Counted from the stretch's first letter, positions 1 through 9,101 are shown. The stretch is DNA of 64,000 nt from Candidatus Poribacteria bacterium (GCA_021295715.1 JAGWBV010000008.1:1-64000); one strand, 5' to 3'. Numbers and translations: made by a program. Notes: generated by a model not told the origin, from the sequence alone.

Positions 1-2429
1 TTGACCTGAAACTCGGCGTATTCCGCCGGATAAGGGAGCGATAGGGTTTCGACACTTCTACGTGTATCGCCTTTACGTTCAGCAGTGACGATATAGGATC
101 CACTGTCCTGCGTCTGAAATGTGCCGCTATAACGTGTCGGTGTAACCTGTTGGATTTCAACGATCTCGCTTGCACGATCTGGACCTACGACGTGGATATT
201 GTAAGACGCGTCTGATGGGGCCCGTGTATCGATGTTGACCTCCGCCACGCCGTGGCGCATGGATACCCTGAGATCGAAGTCGGAGCCTACGTCTGCTGGG
301 GGCAGCGTCCAATTGATAACCTGTCCCCAAAATTTCCCGAAGTTATGCCACGGAATCCACGCTCTCGCCCATGCTGGCTTAACGTCTGATGTCCACGCGA
401 CCGCTCTCCCCAAGCCGAAATTCCAACCCGCGAGGATCGGTTCATCTTTATGCGATTCGATGAACACCTGTGCAGTCTCTTTTTCTGTCGTCGCAACATA
501 TCCATGGAGTGGTGGTGGCGTGCCGATACCTGCCACAATTGACGCATCAGTCGCTGTAATAATGGGTTGAAAGGGTTCTTGAACGATATAACGCTGCGTT
601 TCTCGGACAGCTTCCGTTAAAATCGCTGGCAATTGTTGAACGTTTTCCACAAACACCGCACGCCCATCACCATTCTCTGCGAACTGTGTGAGGAGTTCCT
701 TGTTCGCGTCGCCTACCGCGATTGTTGTAATGCCGATCTGTGCTTTAGCAATCTGTTCGGCTAAATCAAGAAAAGCGGACGTATCGCTATCCGATTTACC
801 GTCTGATAAGAGGACAATGTGTTTCCGTTTTGCGTCGTTTGCCTTGAGCATCTCGTATGCGCGTTTTGTAGCAGCTTCCATCCTCGTCGTGCCACCTGTC
901 GGTCTAAGTCGATTCACAGTTTGACGGAGTGCATCGTGATCAGATGTTAGATCGGAGATAGTGTGAACATCTACGTTGAAACCGAGAATTCCCGCCTCAT
1001 CTTCCTCATCAAGATTGCGGATACCGGCACGAACCCCTTCAATTGCGAGTCCAATTTTCTGTCTCGCTTCAACGTAGTTTGCCATACTCCCCGATGTATC
1101 GAGCACAAAAACAATTGCGACAGCGTCTTTCCGTTCACTGGGTGTCATTTCCACAGGGAGTGTGCGCTCTAACGCCGTATCGGTATAGCCTCCCGGTCCA
1201 TACGCCCGTTCCCCACCAATAACCACGAATCCATGTCCAAGGTCACGGACGTAATTCTCGATGCTCTGCATCTGTTCGGTTGAGAGTGTTTCTGCAGAAA
1301 CGTTGCTCAGAATCAAGATATCGCTGCGTTGGAGTTCCGCCAATTCTGCTGGCAGCTCGGCGGGCGAGATCCCCTCAACAACAAAGCCGTTCTCCTGAAG
1401 AACGGTTTTCAGTCCAGCACGACGCTCGGTGCGGTTAGAAACCGCACCTACCGGGTATGGGGCAGCCACAGTATATGTCAGATCCTCCTCTACATATAAG
1501 GCATGCGGTTTTTCCTGAATTGTCACAATCCCATGTCCTTGATTATTTTCTGGAATTTCATCGGTTACGTTCAACTTCAACGTGTATCGATGATTTCCCT
1601 CTTCTAAAAACCGTTCAGGTTCAGGGGTTAAGGAAAGGGAATGTATACCGCTCGGCAATGTCCATTCAAACGCATCAGCTGCCCTGTCATTGTGATACAG
1701 GGTAGCGGTTAATGTGGGGATACTACCATCGGTTTCAATCACTCCACCAATATCAAAACTTTGTCCTTTGCGAACCTGAGACGGCATCTGCAGCTGCACG
1801 ACCCGAACTGCATCGCTAACAGTGCCAAGAGGGACTGGTAATATCTCAACATTGGTTGCCGAAAGCAACGGCAGATACTCTTTGAGGGATGTTCCACCAG
1901 TATTGTGAATTCCATCACTCAATAGGACTATTCGTCGATGGTAATTGTCCGGCAATAAGGCAATTGACCGCTTGAGTGCGGCAAGCACATCGGTACCATC
2001 TCGCCGAATCGTCTGTTCTGCGAGCGTTTCTAAGGAGATTACAGACGCAATTTCTGTTGGTTGATTTTGCTTCTGACGGATCTCCAGTAGGACCCCAGTC
2101 TCCCTTGCGAAACTGATAATGCCGAATGCATCGGTAGGTTCCAACTTCGCGACAACGGTATCTATCTGTCTGGATACCTCCTCGTATTGTGTGGGCTGGA
2201 TGCTTTCGGAAATGTCGATGAGGAAAACGACAGCGAGACGTTGTTCCGCGTGCGTCCGGTGCAGATTGGCTAAGGCGAGGATTGCGCATAGAAGCGCGGC
2301 ACTCCTAAGGAGGGACGTTACGCGTTTTCGCCACTTCGCTGTGCTGAGGTGTGCGCGCCGCTGCACAAAGATTAGCACTGGAATCGCAGCGAGTAGAATT
2401 AGGAAGAGTGGGGATCGGAAATCAAACAT
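1..2429 (-). CDS. two-VWA-domain membrane protein (3' end outside window)
   Basis: Reading the minus strand from the ATG at 2427-2429 gives at least 809 codons without a stop, running off the window edge. The N-terminus has hydrophobic segments like BatA/aerotolerance-type proteins. A first von Willebrand A domain follows with the MIDAS motif DISES (about residue 70). A middle part resembles a class I glutamine-amidotransferase-like fold (DILILSN, VVIGGERAYGPGG). A second VWA domain has DTSGS and LLSDGKSD. It is probably anchored in the membrane and displays metal-dependent protein-binding domains. Function is unknown beyond fold. The start abuts a nested-hairpin repeat (CTATTAAAAATG) and shows no Shine-Dalgarno. 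Confidence 0.85.
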   Translation of the reverse strand, partial: MFDFRSPLFLILLAAIPVLIFVQRRAHLSTAKWRKRVTSLLRSAALLCAILALANLHRTHAEQRLAVVFLIDISESIQPTQYEEVSRQIDTVVAKLEPTDAFGIISFARETGVLLEIRQKQNQPTEIASVISLETLAEQTIRRDGTDVLAALKRSIALLPDNYHRRIVLLSDGIHNTGGTSLKEYLPLLSATNVEILPVPLGTVSDAVRVVQLQMPSQVRKGQSFDIGGVIETDGSIPTLTATLYHNDRAADAFEWTLPSGIHSLSLTPEPERFLEEGNHRYTLKLNVTDEIPENNQGHGIVTIQEKPHALYVEEDLTYTVAAPYPVGAVSNRTERRAGLKTVLQENGFVVEGISPAELPAELAELQRSDILILSNVSAETLSTEQMQSIENYVRDLGHGFVVIGGERAYGPGGYTDTALERTLPVEMTPSERKDAVAIVFVLDTSGSMANYVEARQKIGLAIEGVRAGIRNLDEEDEAGILGFNVDVHTISDLTSDHDALRQTVNRLRPTGGTTRMEAATKRAYEMLKANDAKRKHIVLLSDGKSDSDTSAFLDLAEQIAKAQIGITTIAVGDANKELLTQFAENGDGRAVFVENVQQLPAILTEAVRETQRYIVQEPFQPIITATDASIVAGIGTPPPLHGYVATTEKETAQVFIESHKDEPILAGWNFGLGRAVAWTSDVKPAWARAWIPWHNFGKFWGQVINWTLPPADVGSDFDLRVSMRHGVAEVNIDTRAPSDASYNIHVVGPDRASEIVEIQQVTPTRYSGTFQTQDSGSYIVTAERKGDTRRSVETLSLPYPAEYAEFQV

Positions 2430-2502
2430 TTTTAATAGCAGTCGGCAATCAGCGGTCAGCAATCAGCACAGGATAGAAAGTTCTCGCTGCGAGGCAGTCT
2501 GA
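2430..2502. repeat. nested-hairpin repeat copy (degenerate)
   Basis: Tandem TCGGC/TCAGC words follow the start codon of the VWA gene, ending in a short CTCG/CGAG hairpin. It is a degenerate member of the family described under the copy at 18663. Confidence 0.6.
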
Positions 2503-2512
2503 TAAAACGATG

Positions 2513-4210
2513 TTATTGGCTGCGGAGTTCCTCGAAATATGCTTCCGCTGTTTGCGTTTCTGCAGCGTGTGACATGTTATAGCGTTCGCACAACGTAATA
2601 TATTCCGCAATCAGCGTTTGCCGTCTTTGGGATGGCATCTCACCCCCCGCAACGAGCATCGCTTTGTATGCCGGGATAGAGGCTTTCTCAACACGTGCCC
2701 GGATTTCTGACTTCTCAGCAAGTGCCAATGCCCGCTGAAAATAGTCAAAAATAACCTGTGTGCTTTCCGCCTGTAAACCGACATCTTCTGGCGTCGGAAA
2801 ACACCGTGGGTGAAGACCTCGCGCCTCAACAGTGTCGTGGAGGTAGGTGATATACTCCAAGATCGGGGGTGCCGTGACTTCGTAGTGGAGGTTTACAAAT
2901 TCGGTTAAAAGTGCGTCGGCGTCAAGGTGTGGATCCCAGATGAGGTGCGAGATTAAGTAATTCCGCAGATCGGAGAATTCGCCTGTTAACCCATTGCCGT
3001 TCGCCTGCATGAAGACCCCTTTAGCGTTATTGCGCAAGAAATAACGAACATTGGGAGCAATACTCCGCAGATTCGGGAATGGCAAATCGTAGGCGCGAAA
3101 ATTGGTATTATAATTCCAGATCCAGATGTCATCGCAGATTTTCCCCCATTCAATAGTATCCTGACAGAAGGCTTGATTCTGCTCACAGTCCGGGTTGTCA
3201 ATGGCGTGAAGGGTACAACATTCAATGCTACAGAGTTGAATTTGCACATTGTGTCGGGGTGTCACCGTCTTCGGTGGTTTTCGGGTATACCAATACGCCA
3301 ACGTGCCGACCTTGACATGCGGATGCCCTTTCTCAATGCGTTCTGCGACGGCATTGACGAATGTCAAATGTGACCCCATCGGCGAGCCTGCCGCTTCGTT
3401 GAGCACCTCGCACGGTTCACACCGACAGTATGCCGCCGTATCGGCTTGACTCACACTAATATTGGTGGCTTCTGGACGTTCTGAGAGCTGCCGACTTGCA
3501 GACTCTGCAGCAATTTCGATAACTTCAGGGTTCGTTACACACAACTGCGGTCCGCCGCCGTGCGTATTTGTATCCCGTCTCCCATCTACGAGGGCGTAAT
3601 ACTCAGGATGACTTTCGCCGTGCGTGCCGTAAGGCACTAATGCCTGAAATGAATGGTTGATTAGCTGCTGTTGGGTTTTCCCACCAAGGTTTTCGGCATC
3701 CGTGACGGTGTTGACTTTCCGTTTCGCTGCGAATTCTGGGGCTTCTGAGTTCTCTCGGTAATAACTCCAGCGAAACGAAAAAGGCGGGGAGTAGGTGTAA
3801 CTCCCACACGGAATATTCAGCGCAGATGCGTCGGGGACGTGGGTATGCTCAGCGGTTAAAAATCGGATACCGACGAGTTCCTCAAGGAATTGGTACACGG
3901 CGTAGAGTGTTCCACGCGGTCTACCCCCATTAATTTGAATCTGTCCATTTCCAACGATGATCTCGATATCCTCATCGCCCAAAGCAGTTGACCCACTGAT
4001 GGTGATTTGCCCACGATTAGGATCTTCTCGCTGTGTATCCAGTGGTAATGTCAGTCCGGTTGCTTGGCTGAATAATTTTTGGAACGCTTTGGCGGCATAG
4101 TGTTCAGCAGCAGTAGCGTCATCGGAAACAACGATGTGCCAATCCTGCACTGTTGAAATTGATAAATTCTCACCAGAGGGGTGAAACACGAGGGTTTTAT
4201 GAGTTGACAT
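2513..4210 (-). CDS. DUF4838 / GH67 N-terminal-like protein
   Basis: 565 residues. The N-terminal half has the alpha-glucuronidase (GH67) N-terminal-like fold seen before DUF4838, with AEHYAAKAFQKLF and the typical NGGRPRGTLYAVYQFLE. The DUF4838 part has YYALVDG, QLCVTNPEV and the cysteine-bearing CRCEPC. Family members are thought to act on polysaccharides, and no substrate can be named. A GTG lies 9 nt upstream, but the ATG at 4208-4210 is preceded by AAGG at an 8-nt distance, so I start there. No signal peptide is obvious. It stands 118 nt downstream of the MFS transporter gene, separated by a short hairpin-rich stretch. Confidence 0.85.
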   Translation of the reverse strand: MSTHKTLVFHPSGENLSISTVQDWHIVVSDDATAAEHYAAKAFQKLFSQATGLTLPLDTQREDPNRGQITISGSTALGDEDIEIIVGNGQIQINGGRPRGTLYAVYQFLEELVGIRFLTAEHTHVPDASALNIPCGSYTYSPPFSFRWSYYRENSEAPEFAAKRKVNTVTDAENLGGKTQQQLINHSFQALVPYGTHGESHPEYYALVDGRRDTNTHGGGPQLCVTNPEVIEIAAESASRQLSERPEATNISVSQADTAAYCRCEPCEVLNEAAGSPMGSHLTFVNAVAERIEKGHPHVKVGTLAYWYTRKPPKTVTPRHNVQIQLCSIECCTLHAIDNPDCEQNQAFCQDTIEWGKICDDIWIWNYNTNFRAYDLPFPNLRSIAPNVRYFLRNNAKGVFMQANGNGLTGEFSDLRNYLISHLIWDPHLDADALLTEFVNLHYEVTAPPILEYITYLHDTVEARGLHPRCFPTPEDVGLQAESTQVIFDYFQRALALAEKSEIRARVEKASIPAYKAMLVAGGEMPSQRRQTLIAEYITLCERYNMSHAAETQTAEAYFEELRSQ

Positions 4211-4328
4211 AACTTTCACCTTAATTGGAAATGGCTGTCAGCGATCAGCCATCGGATTTCAGCAAAAACATCCTGTGGCAGGCAAAACCTTTGCAGCTGC
4301 CACATATGATAACTGAATCCAAGGGGCA
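4211..4328. other. intergenic stretch with repeat fragment
   Basis: Contains a short run of TCAGC words (4233-4262) and the imperfect palindrome TGGCAGGC..GCAGCTGCCA. No ORF or promoter is evident. Confidence 0.4.
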
Positions 4329-5591
4329 CTATGCATTCATAGTGCCTTGTTCAACTACCTCTGCATCCGCCTGATACTTCTGTTCGTTGAATAGCAGGAT
4401 GAAGACAATTGCCGCGAGGACTGTTACGATAATCGGCACCATAAAGATTTTCGCCCACGCGTGTCCACCTTCGGCATAAGCGAAGAAGTCATGCACACGA
4501 CCACTGACAATGTGTCCTACTAACATCCCAAACCCATTCGTGACAAAAAGAAGTAGGGACTGGGAACTCGCTCGGATATCTTGCGGACTCAACCGTTCCA
4601 CAGCGATCATTCCACCGACGAAGAAGAACGAATAGCAGATACCGTGCAATGTTTGCGCGCCGATAACCAACCACACCGGCTGACCGATGGCGAAGATAGC
4701 ATAACGAACGGGCCACGCGAGGATACCTAAAAAGATAGTGAACCGCATGCCAAACCGACGTAGACACGGAAACAGCAGGAGCATCAACAAAACCTCAGCG
4801 ACTTGACCGAGACTCATCGCTAAATTGGCAGTACTATTTGCTAACCCGATACCGTGTTCTGCCTCGGTTAGAAACAGATACGTTAAGTTGTAATAGAAGG
4901 GGAGTTCAATAGCAACGACGAAGGAAATAATTAGTAATACAGCGAAGTTTCGGTTTGAGACGAGGGAGAAGGCTTCAAGAAAAGCATAAGGATTTTTTGC
5001 CTCTTTGCTCGGTGGGGTGTTCGGCAGTGTCAAGCAATAGGCACCCATAATAAACGAAAGGACGGCTCCGAAGAGGAGGCAATCGCCGACGTGCGGCAGC
5101 GTCGTCTCTTGTCCTTCCCAAAATCGGAGATACAGACTCAATATCCAATTAATCGCGATCCAACCGAGTGTACCGAAAACCCGTATGTTTCCGAATTTAT
5201 CTGACTGACCCATATGGTGGAAAGCGATGGCGTTCGTCAGAGCGATCGTCGGCATGTAGAGAATAGCGTGCAGAAAAATCGCACCCCACATCATCGGGAA
5301 ACTTGTCTGCTTCCACGCGAAAAGCAGACAGACACCGCCAAGGAGATGCGAAATTGCGGCAAAGACTTGTGCTGGCATGAGTCGATCCGCAACCCATCCT
5401 GCGATGATTGGAGAAATTATCGAACCGATAGCGGTGGTGCCAAAGACATAACTAATCTGTTTACCGGAGAATCCAAGATTTTGCATGTGCCCGGCAATGA
5501 GCACTGCCCATGCACCCCATATAGCGAACTGTAGGAACATCATGCCCGACAATCGTGCGAAGGTTCCCAATTCTATTTGTCGATTTTCCAT
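4329..5591 (-). CDS. MFS transporter, nucleoside:H+ symporter type
   Basis: 420 residues with about 12 hydrophobic segments. Its length and the N-terminal pattern (LSGMMFLQFAIWGAWAVL) and loop (FHHMGQSDKFGNIRVFGTLGWIA) match the Nuc_H_symport branch (NupG/XapB-like) of the major facilitator superfamily. It likely imports a nucleoside or related small metabolite. The start is 3 nt beyond the stop of the nicotinamidase-like gene, so the two are translationally coupled. The Shine-Dalgarno AAGGAA lies within the last codons of that upstream gene. A role in taking up the substrate or precursor of that hydrolase is possible but is inference. Confidence 0.85.
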   Translation of the reverse strand: MENRQIELGTFARLSGMMFLQFAIWGAWAVLIAGHMQNLGFSGKQISYVFGTTAIGSIISPIIAGWVADRLMPAQVFAAISHLLGGVCLLFAWKQTSFPMMWGAIFLHAILYMPTIALTNAIAFHHMGQSDKFGNIRVFGTLGWIAINWILSLYLRFWEGQETTLPHVGDCLLFGAVLSFIMGAYCLTLPNTPPSKEAKNPYAFLEAFSLVSNRNFAVLLIISFVVAIELPFYYNLTYLFLTEAEHGIGLANSTANLAMSLGQVAEVLLMLLLFPCLRRFGMRFTIFLGILAWPVRYAIFAIGQPVWLVIGAQTLHGICYSFFFVGGMIAVERLSPQDIRASSQSLLLFVTNGFGMLVGHIVSGRVHDFFAYAEGGHAWAKIFMVPIIVTVLAAIVFILLFNEQKYQADAEVVEQGTMNA

Positions 5592-5611
5592 TTTTTAATT
5601 ATTCCTTGCGG
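5592..5611 (-). promoter_or_regulatory. CCGCAAGGAA leader before MFS gene
   Basis: The minus strand reads CCGCAAGGAATAATTAAAAA directly before ATG. The same 20-nt word precedes several other starts in the window. Here it also encodes the last residues of the upstream hydrolase. Confidence 0.75.
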
Positions 5612-6659
5612 CGTATGGAAGTGAGAAAGAATCTGTTGACTGCACCACGTGCATTCCGGCATCCGAAACTTTGGCGAAGGCTGCGTCTGCTGCTTCTGTG
5701 TAGTCCACTACCCCAGGCACAACAACAGGTGAAGTCAAGTCATCTACCAAATAGATTTTCTCGGCTAATGCAGCGTCGGTTTGTTGAATTTCTGTCAGCA
5801 GATCGCTAACCGTCCAAGCGACACAGTGGCTTTTTGCCTGTCCGGCGATAATTACGCGGTCGTATCCGAGAAGCATTTCGAGAAAGGCACTGTTTTTCTG
5901 GTCAATTGGCTTCCCATCCGGGTCGTTGAGGACTTCCGGACGCAAGACTGAATAGTTTTCAGTCAATGGATTCTGCCCTTTGATTTCATGATATATCTGA
6001 GTCCTGCGAGCGATGGAATGGAAAAAGCAGGCTTCGTCAACTGCGGAGACAACTGCATGCCCAATCCCACCGAGCATTGCATGGTAGGGCCATATCGCGA
6101 GCGGATATTTCCCATCAGCAGTGAGAGTTTTAACATAGTGCTCACTGTAAGCCTTGAGCCATGCGTATTGATCGGATTCTGGAACTTGCGGAGGAAGATG
6201 GACACTACCGATAATAGCGGGGTTGACGCGCCATTTGCTTGCTTCAATATCAGCCTGTGTAATTAAGGTCTGTAGGGGTGCCGGATGCTCCCCAGCGTCG
6301 TTAATCCAGAAAACTTCGTGGAATATCTGCATCGCCGTGTGTGTGTCCAGCGTGCAAGCGATTTTGGTGATATGTGAGAGGTTACGGTAGATAAACTGAC
6401 ACAAACGAATATTGTCTTCTACCGCGCCATTTCCTGATCTACCCCCAACGAAGAGCTCAAAATCGGGAATACAGAATGTATTTTGAACATCGACGAGCAG
6501 CAAACAGGTCCGAAAACTATCCTCGAATGCGGGACCGATTACATGTTCTCGCGCCCATGCCTGTGCCTCTTGTTGGCGTTCTTGATAAGGAATCCGCCAG
6601 ACTTTGTTCACCTGACTGGTATCGAAATGGGATGGGACGGGCAGTTGTGGTATAGACAC
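5595..6659 (-). CDS. isochorismatase/nicotinamidase-like cysteine hydrolase
   Basis: 354 residues, well above the usual 180-220 of the family. The catalytic Asp is in LLVDVQNTF (D57). A metal-site-like DTHTAMQIFH motif (D105, H107, H114) matches the nicotinamidase DxHxxxxxxF region. The nucleophile is C279 in AGQAKSHCVAW. An insertion of about 100 residues lies between the metal site and the cysteine. The start codon is GTG at 6657-6659, preceded by the CCGCAAGG leader. It probably hydrolyses an amide such as nicotinamide, but the long insertion makes the substrate uncertain. It is co-transcribed with the MFS gene. Confidence 0.8.
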   Translation of the reverse strand: MSIPQLPVPSHFDTSQVNKVWRIPYQERQQEAQAWAREHVIGPAFEDSFRTCLLLVDVQNTFCIPDFELFVGGRSGNGAVEDNIRLCQFIYRNLSHITKIACTLDTHTAMQIFHEVFWINDAGEHPAPLQTLITQADIEASKWRVNPAIIGSVHLPPQVPESDQYAWLKAYSEHYVKTLTADGKYPLAIWPYHAMLGGIGHAVVSAVDEACFFHSIARRTQIYHEIKGQNPLTENYSVLRPEVLNDPDGKPIDQKNSAFLEMLLGYDRVIIAGQAKSHCVAWTVSDLLTEIQQTDAALAEKIYLVDDLTSPVVVPGVVDYTEAADAAFAKVSDAGMHVVQSTDSFSLPYAARNN

Positions 6660-6740
6660 TTTTTAATTTTCCTTGCGGTTCGATAAAGTCGGTTTGAGCA
6701 TTGACAGTTATTTCCATAGAGTCGCCTTCCACTTCGTTTC
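6660..6740 (-). repeat. CCTTGCGG leader repeat upstream of hydrolase
   Basis: Begins with the leader CCGCAAGGAAAATTAAAAA immediately before the GTG start. The flanking sequence (GGTTCG, then a CCTTCCACTTCG word) resembles the longer copies at 17896 and 38575. Confidence 0.55.
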
Positions 6741-6844
6741 AGGCTTGCGATCTTTGGAAACCAAGAAGAAAGACTGACTGTCGATAACTAACAACTGTTA
6801 TTGAGATTTTAGAGGATTCCACAGTTTTTATCAACAATAATTCC

Positions 6845-6873
6845 TTGATATATGTCATAAGGTGCGTTACAAT
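6845..6873 (+). promoter_or_regulatory. sigma70-like promoter
   Basis: TTGATA (6845-6850), 17-nt spacer, TACAAT (6868-6873). The predicted transcript start would lie about 10-25 nt before the two candidate ATGs of the receiver-like gene, so its leader is very short. Confidence 0.6.
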
Positions 6874-6891
6874 TAAACAAACACTCCCCAG

Positions 6892-7503
6892 ATGGTATCT
6901 GTAATGAAAAAATTTTTTAATCCACTCCCAGACTTAGACGAAAGACTTGATCGCGTAGAGGATCAAGTGCGGCAGGCGCGTAGGCGGCTTGAGCGACAAG
7001 TAGAAGAGGCACTTATACCGCTTGATATTCAGGAGGACTTCACTATCTCCGAATTGGAAGGCGATGTGATGCTCGTTTCACGGAACGACGATTTACATGA
7101 GAAGGTGAGGAATCTCATCCGTTCTGAAGGCTATGGATGTGATATTCCGGAACGCACCTCGGAAGCCATCGGTTTGTTGAAACTTCGCAAATATCAGATG
7201 GTAATTGCTGACTATACCCGCCGCCGCCGAGGCAGACTCTTTGAATATATCAAGAGGTATCAACCTTATGTCAAAATCGTCTCTATTGTCCGTAATAATG
7301 ACGAAGGGCGACAGGCAATGAGCGCGGGCAGTTACAGTTACCTGTTAGGACGTGGTTTTGATCCGGAGCAGTTGCGCACCTGTCTAATAAGTTCGCTTAA
7401 ATTGAAGCATCGCGTCTGCTGGTTGTTAGCGCACGGAGAGCGTTGTAATCGTTCGTGTGTCGATAGTTTCCAGTCCGATGAGGATTTCGGAGAAATTGAA
7501 TGA
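6892..7503 (+). CDS. degenerate receiver-domain protein
   Basis: 203 residues. Residues about 10-45 are charged and heptad-like (DLDERLDRVEDQVRQARRRL), suggesting a coiled coil. Residues about 60-165 look like a response-regulator receiver: VMLVSRNDD, then MVIADYT with the candidate phospho-acceptor Asp, VKIVSIV, and SYLLGRG where the usual Lys is replaced. The C-terminus has HGERCNRSC. No output domain is visible. An alternative ATG at 6904 gives a more typical MKKFF start, and neither start has a clear Shine-Dalgarno. It is likely transcribed with the CYTH gene, which starts 1 nt after its stop. Confidence 0.65.
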   Translation: MVSVMKKFFNPLPDLDERLDRVEDQVRQARRRLERQVEEALIPLDIQEDFTISELEGDVMLVSRNDDLHEKVRNLIRSEGYGCDIPERTSEAIGLLKLRKYQMVIADYTRRRRGRLFEYIKRYQPYVKIVSIVRNNDEGRQAMSAGSYSYLLGRGFDPEQLRTCLISSLKLKHRVCWLLAHGERCNRSCVDSFQSDEDFGEIE

Positions 7504-7504
7504 A

Positions 7505-8053
7505 ATGGCAAAAAATTTAGAATTCAAGGGGCAGTTTCAGTCGCTTAACGGACTCTACCCGAAACTCACTGACTTAAATGCAATACAGCATGAAACCGTC
7601 CACCAAATCGATACATATTTCCATGTAACGAAAGTAAAAGACTCTCTAAAATCCGGAGTATGCGAGCCACGACTCAAGTTGCGCGAAGCGAAAGGATGGT
7701 CTGAGGGGTGGCTGATTTATTATGAGCGTCCGAACCAAGACGGATCCCGATACAGTCAATACCAACTCTGTGAAATCGCTGATCCGGGGTCCCTCAAAAG
7801 CTTACTAACGCTTGCTCTTGGGGTCAAAACAATTGTAAAAAAACAACGAGAACTCTGGATGTTCAATCATACCCGCATCCACCTCGATACGGTCGCCGAT
7901 TTAGGACGATTTGTCGAATTGGAGACAGTGTTTCGCGGACAGACCGATGCCGAAGCGATAGACGAGCATCAACACGTTAAAGCTGCACTGCATCTGGATG
8001 CTGTGGACCCGATTGCGGTTTCTTACAGCGATCTCATTATGCAAAAGTCATAA
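7505..8053 (+). CDS. CYTH-domain (class IV adenylate cyclase / thiTPase-like) protein
   Basis: 182 residues from the ATG at 7505. That start is preferred because MAKNLEFKG aligns with the CYTH first strand and GGAG lies about 12 nt upstream; an ORF start at 7457 would overlap the previous gene. CYTH features: EFKGQF (ExExK-like), QIDTYF, RLKLRE, LIYYERP, KKQRELW, VRIHLD-like TRIHLDTV and FVELE. Such tunnel-fold enzymes act on triphosphates (cAMP synthesis, thiamine triphosphate or polyphosphate). The exact substrate cannot be read. Pairing with a receiver-like protein hints at a signalling unit. Confidence 0.75.
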   Translation: MAKNLEFKGQFQSLNGLYPKLTDLNAIQHETVHQIDTYFHVTKVKDSLKSGVCEPRLKLREAKGWSEGWLIYYERPNQDGSRYSQYQLCEIADPGSLKSLLTLALGVKTIVKKQRELWMFNHTRIHLDTVADLGRFVELETVFRGQTDAEAIDEHQHVKAALHLDAVDPIAVSYSDLIMQKS

Positions 8054-8109
8054 AGATTAGGAAAATTTAATATGAATTATTTGACATATATCAATTGCGT
8101 CTCCTGAGA

Positions 8110-8139
8110 AGCGTGCTTTGACAGCGCGCTTTTCCTTTT
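8110..8139 (+). terminator. rho-independent terminator
   Basis: AGCGTGC / GCGCGCT stem with a seven-base loop followed by a T-rich run (TTTTCCTTTT), 57 nt after the CYTH stop codon and just before the convergent gene. Confidence 0.6.
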
Positions 8140-8156
8140 CAGTGGAATCCTACTCT

Positions 8157-9101
8157 CTACAATCGAGACAAAACTGCCTGTGCCAAAAGCGGAATCATCA
8201 ACTCATGATGTCCTGTGAACGTATACCCTTTACCGCCCATCTCTGTGGGACGTTTAACGACATTCTCTACGGAGCGGTATTGTTGATTCATGTCGAAGTT
8301 GGCAGCGGTGAACTGAGATACTGTATGCCCTAAGTTCCGCGCGATTGTCAATGCCTTCAGGAAAACTTCAGGCAGTATTACTGCCGAACCCAAATTCAAC
8401 ACAACACCACCTTCCAAATCCGTCACTAACGCCGTTAGGAGTCGGAAATCGGTGAAACTCGCCGCGCCAATAGCGGCACCGTTCGCAGACGGATGTTGAT
8501 GAATAATATCCGTGCCGATAGCGACATGGACCGTGATTGGGACATCGTATTGGATACCAGCGGAAGCCAGGAGGCTATACGCGTTATAGGGAGCGTCCAT
8601 CTCAATGAGTTGCCTACCGAGTGCTTCACCCATCCCAATACCTGTATCTGCAGCGTGCTGAGTCGCTTCGTTCATCAACCGTCCGGTCTCCTCCCACATC
8701 CCGAATTGCCCACCTTGGAGGTAAGCGGCGACATCCTCCGAAGTTTCACCGATAAGCGCAATCTCGAAATCGTGGATGCTACTTGCGCCGTTAAAGGCAA
8801 ACCCGGTAACCACGCCACGTTTTGCCAAGTCAATTAAAAGTGGGCTTAATCCGCATTTGATGACATGTCCTCCCATCATCACGATAACAGGTTTCTTGTT
8901 CTGATGGGCGACAACGATATCGTCAACGAGTGCCAAGAAGTCCTGTCCTTTAAGGATGTTCGGCAGACTTGCTAAAAATTGGGACAGGTCTATCTCGACT
9001 TCTGGGAGTGTCGCGAAATCGCGGACAGAGACCTTGTTGATACGGTTTTGCAGCGGATAGGTCGTTACAGACGATATGTCAATCGGATTCCGACGTTTCA
9101 T
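8157..9101 (-). CDS. conserved protein, family not securely recognised
   Basis: 314 residues. Striking motifs are VIVMMGGHVIKCGLSP (about 75-90), FAFNGASSIHDFEIA (about 100-115), ANGAAIGAASFTDFRLL and a final KGYTFTGHHELMIPLLAQAVL. The glycine-rich strand-loop pattern suggests a Rossmann-type nucleotide-binding enzyme. It distantly recalls deoxyhypusine-synthase-like proteins, but the signature I know for that family is absent, so I assign no function. AGGA stands 8 nt before the ATG. The start overlaps the end of the O-antigen-ligase-like gene by 23 nt, indicating one operon. Confidence 0.7.
   Translation of the reverse strand: MKRRNPIDISSVTTYPLQNRINKVSVRDFATLPEVEIDLSQFLASLPNILKGQDFLALVDDIVVAHQNKKPVIVMMGGHVIKCGLSPLLIDLAKRGVVTGFAFNGASSIHDFEIALIGETSEDVAAYLQGGQFGMWEETGRLMNEATQHAADTGIGMGEALGRQLIEMDAPYNAYSLLASAGIQYDVPITVHVAIGTDIIHQHPSANGAAIGAASFTDFRLLTALVTDLEGGVVLNLGSAVILPEVFLKALTIARNLGHTVSQFTAANFDMNQQYRSVENVVKRPTEMGGKGYTFTGHHELMIPLLAQAVLSRL

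Noticed and set aside
8157-9101. Deoxyhypusine synthase
   Set aside because: Some resemblance in glycine-rich segments, but the family signature I know is not present, so the name was not used.
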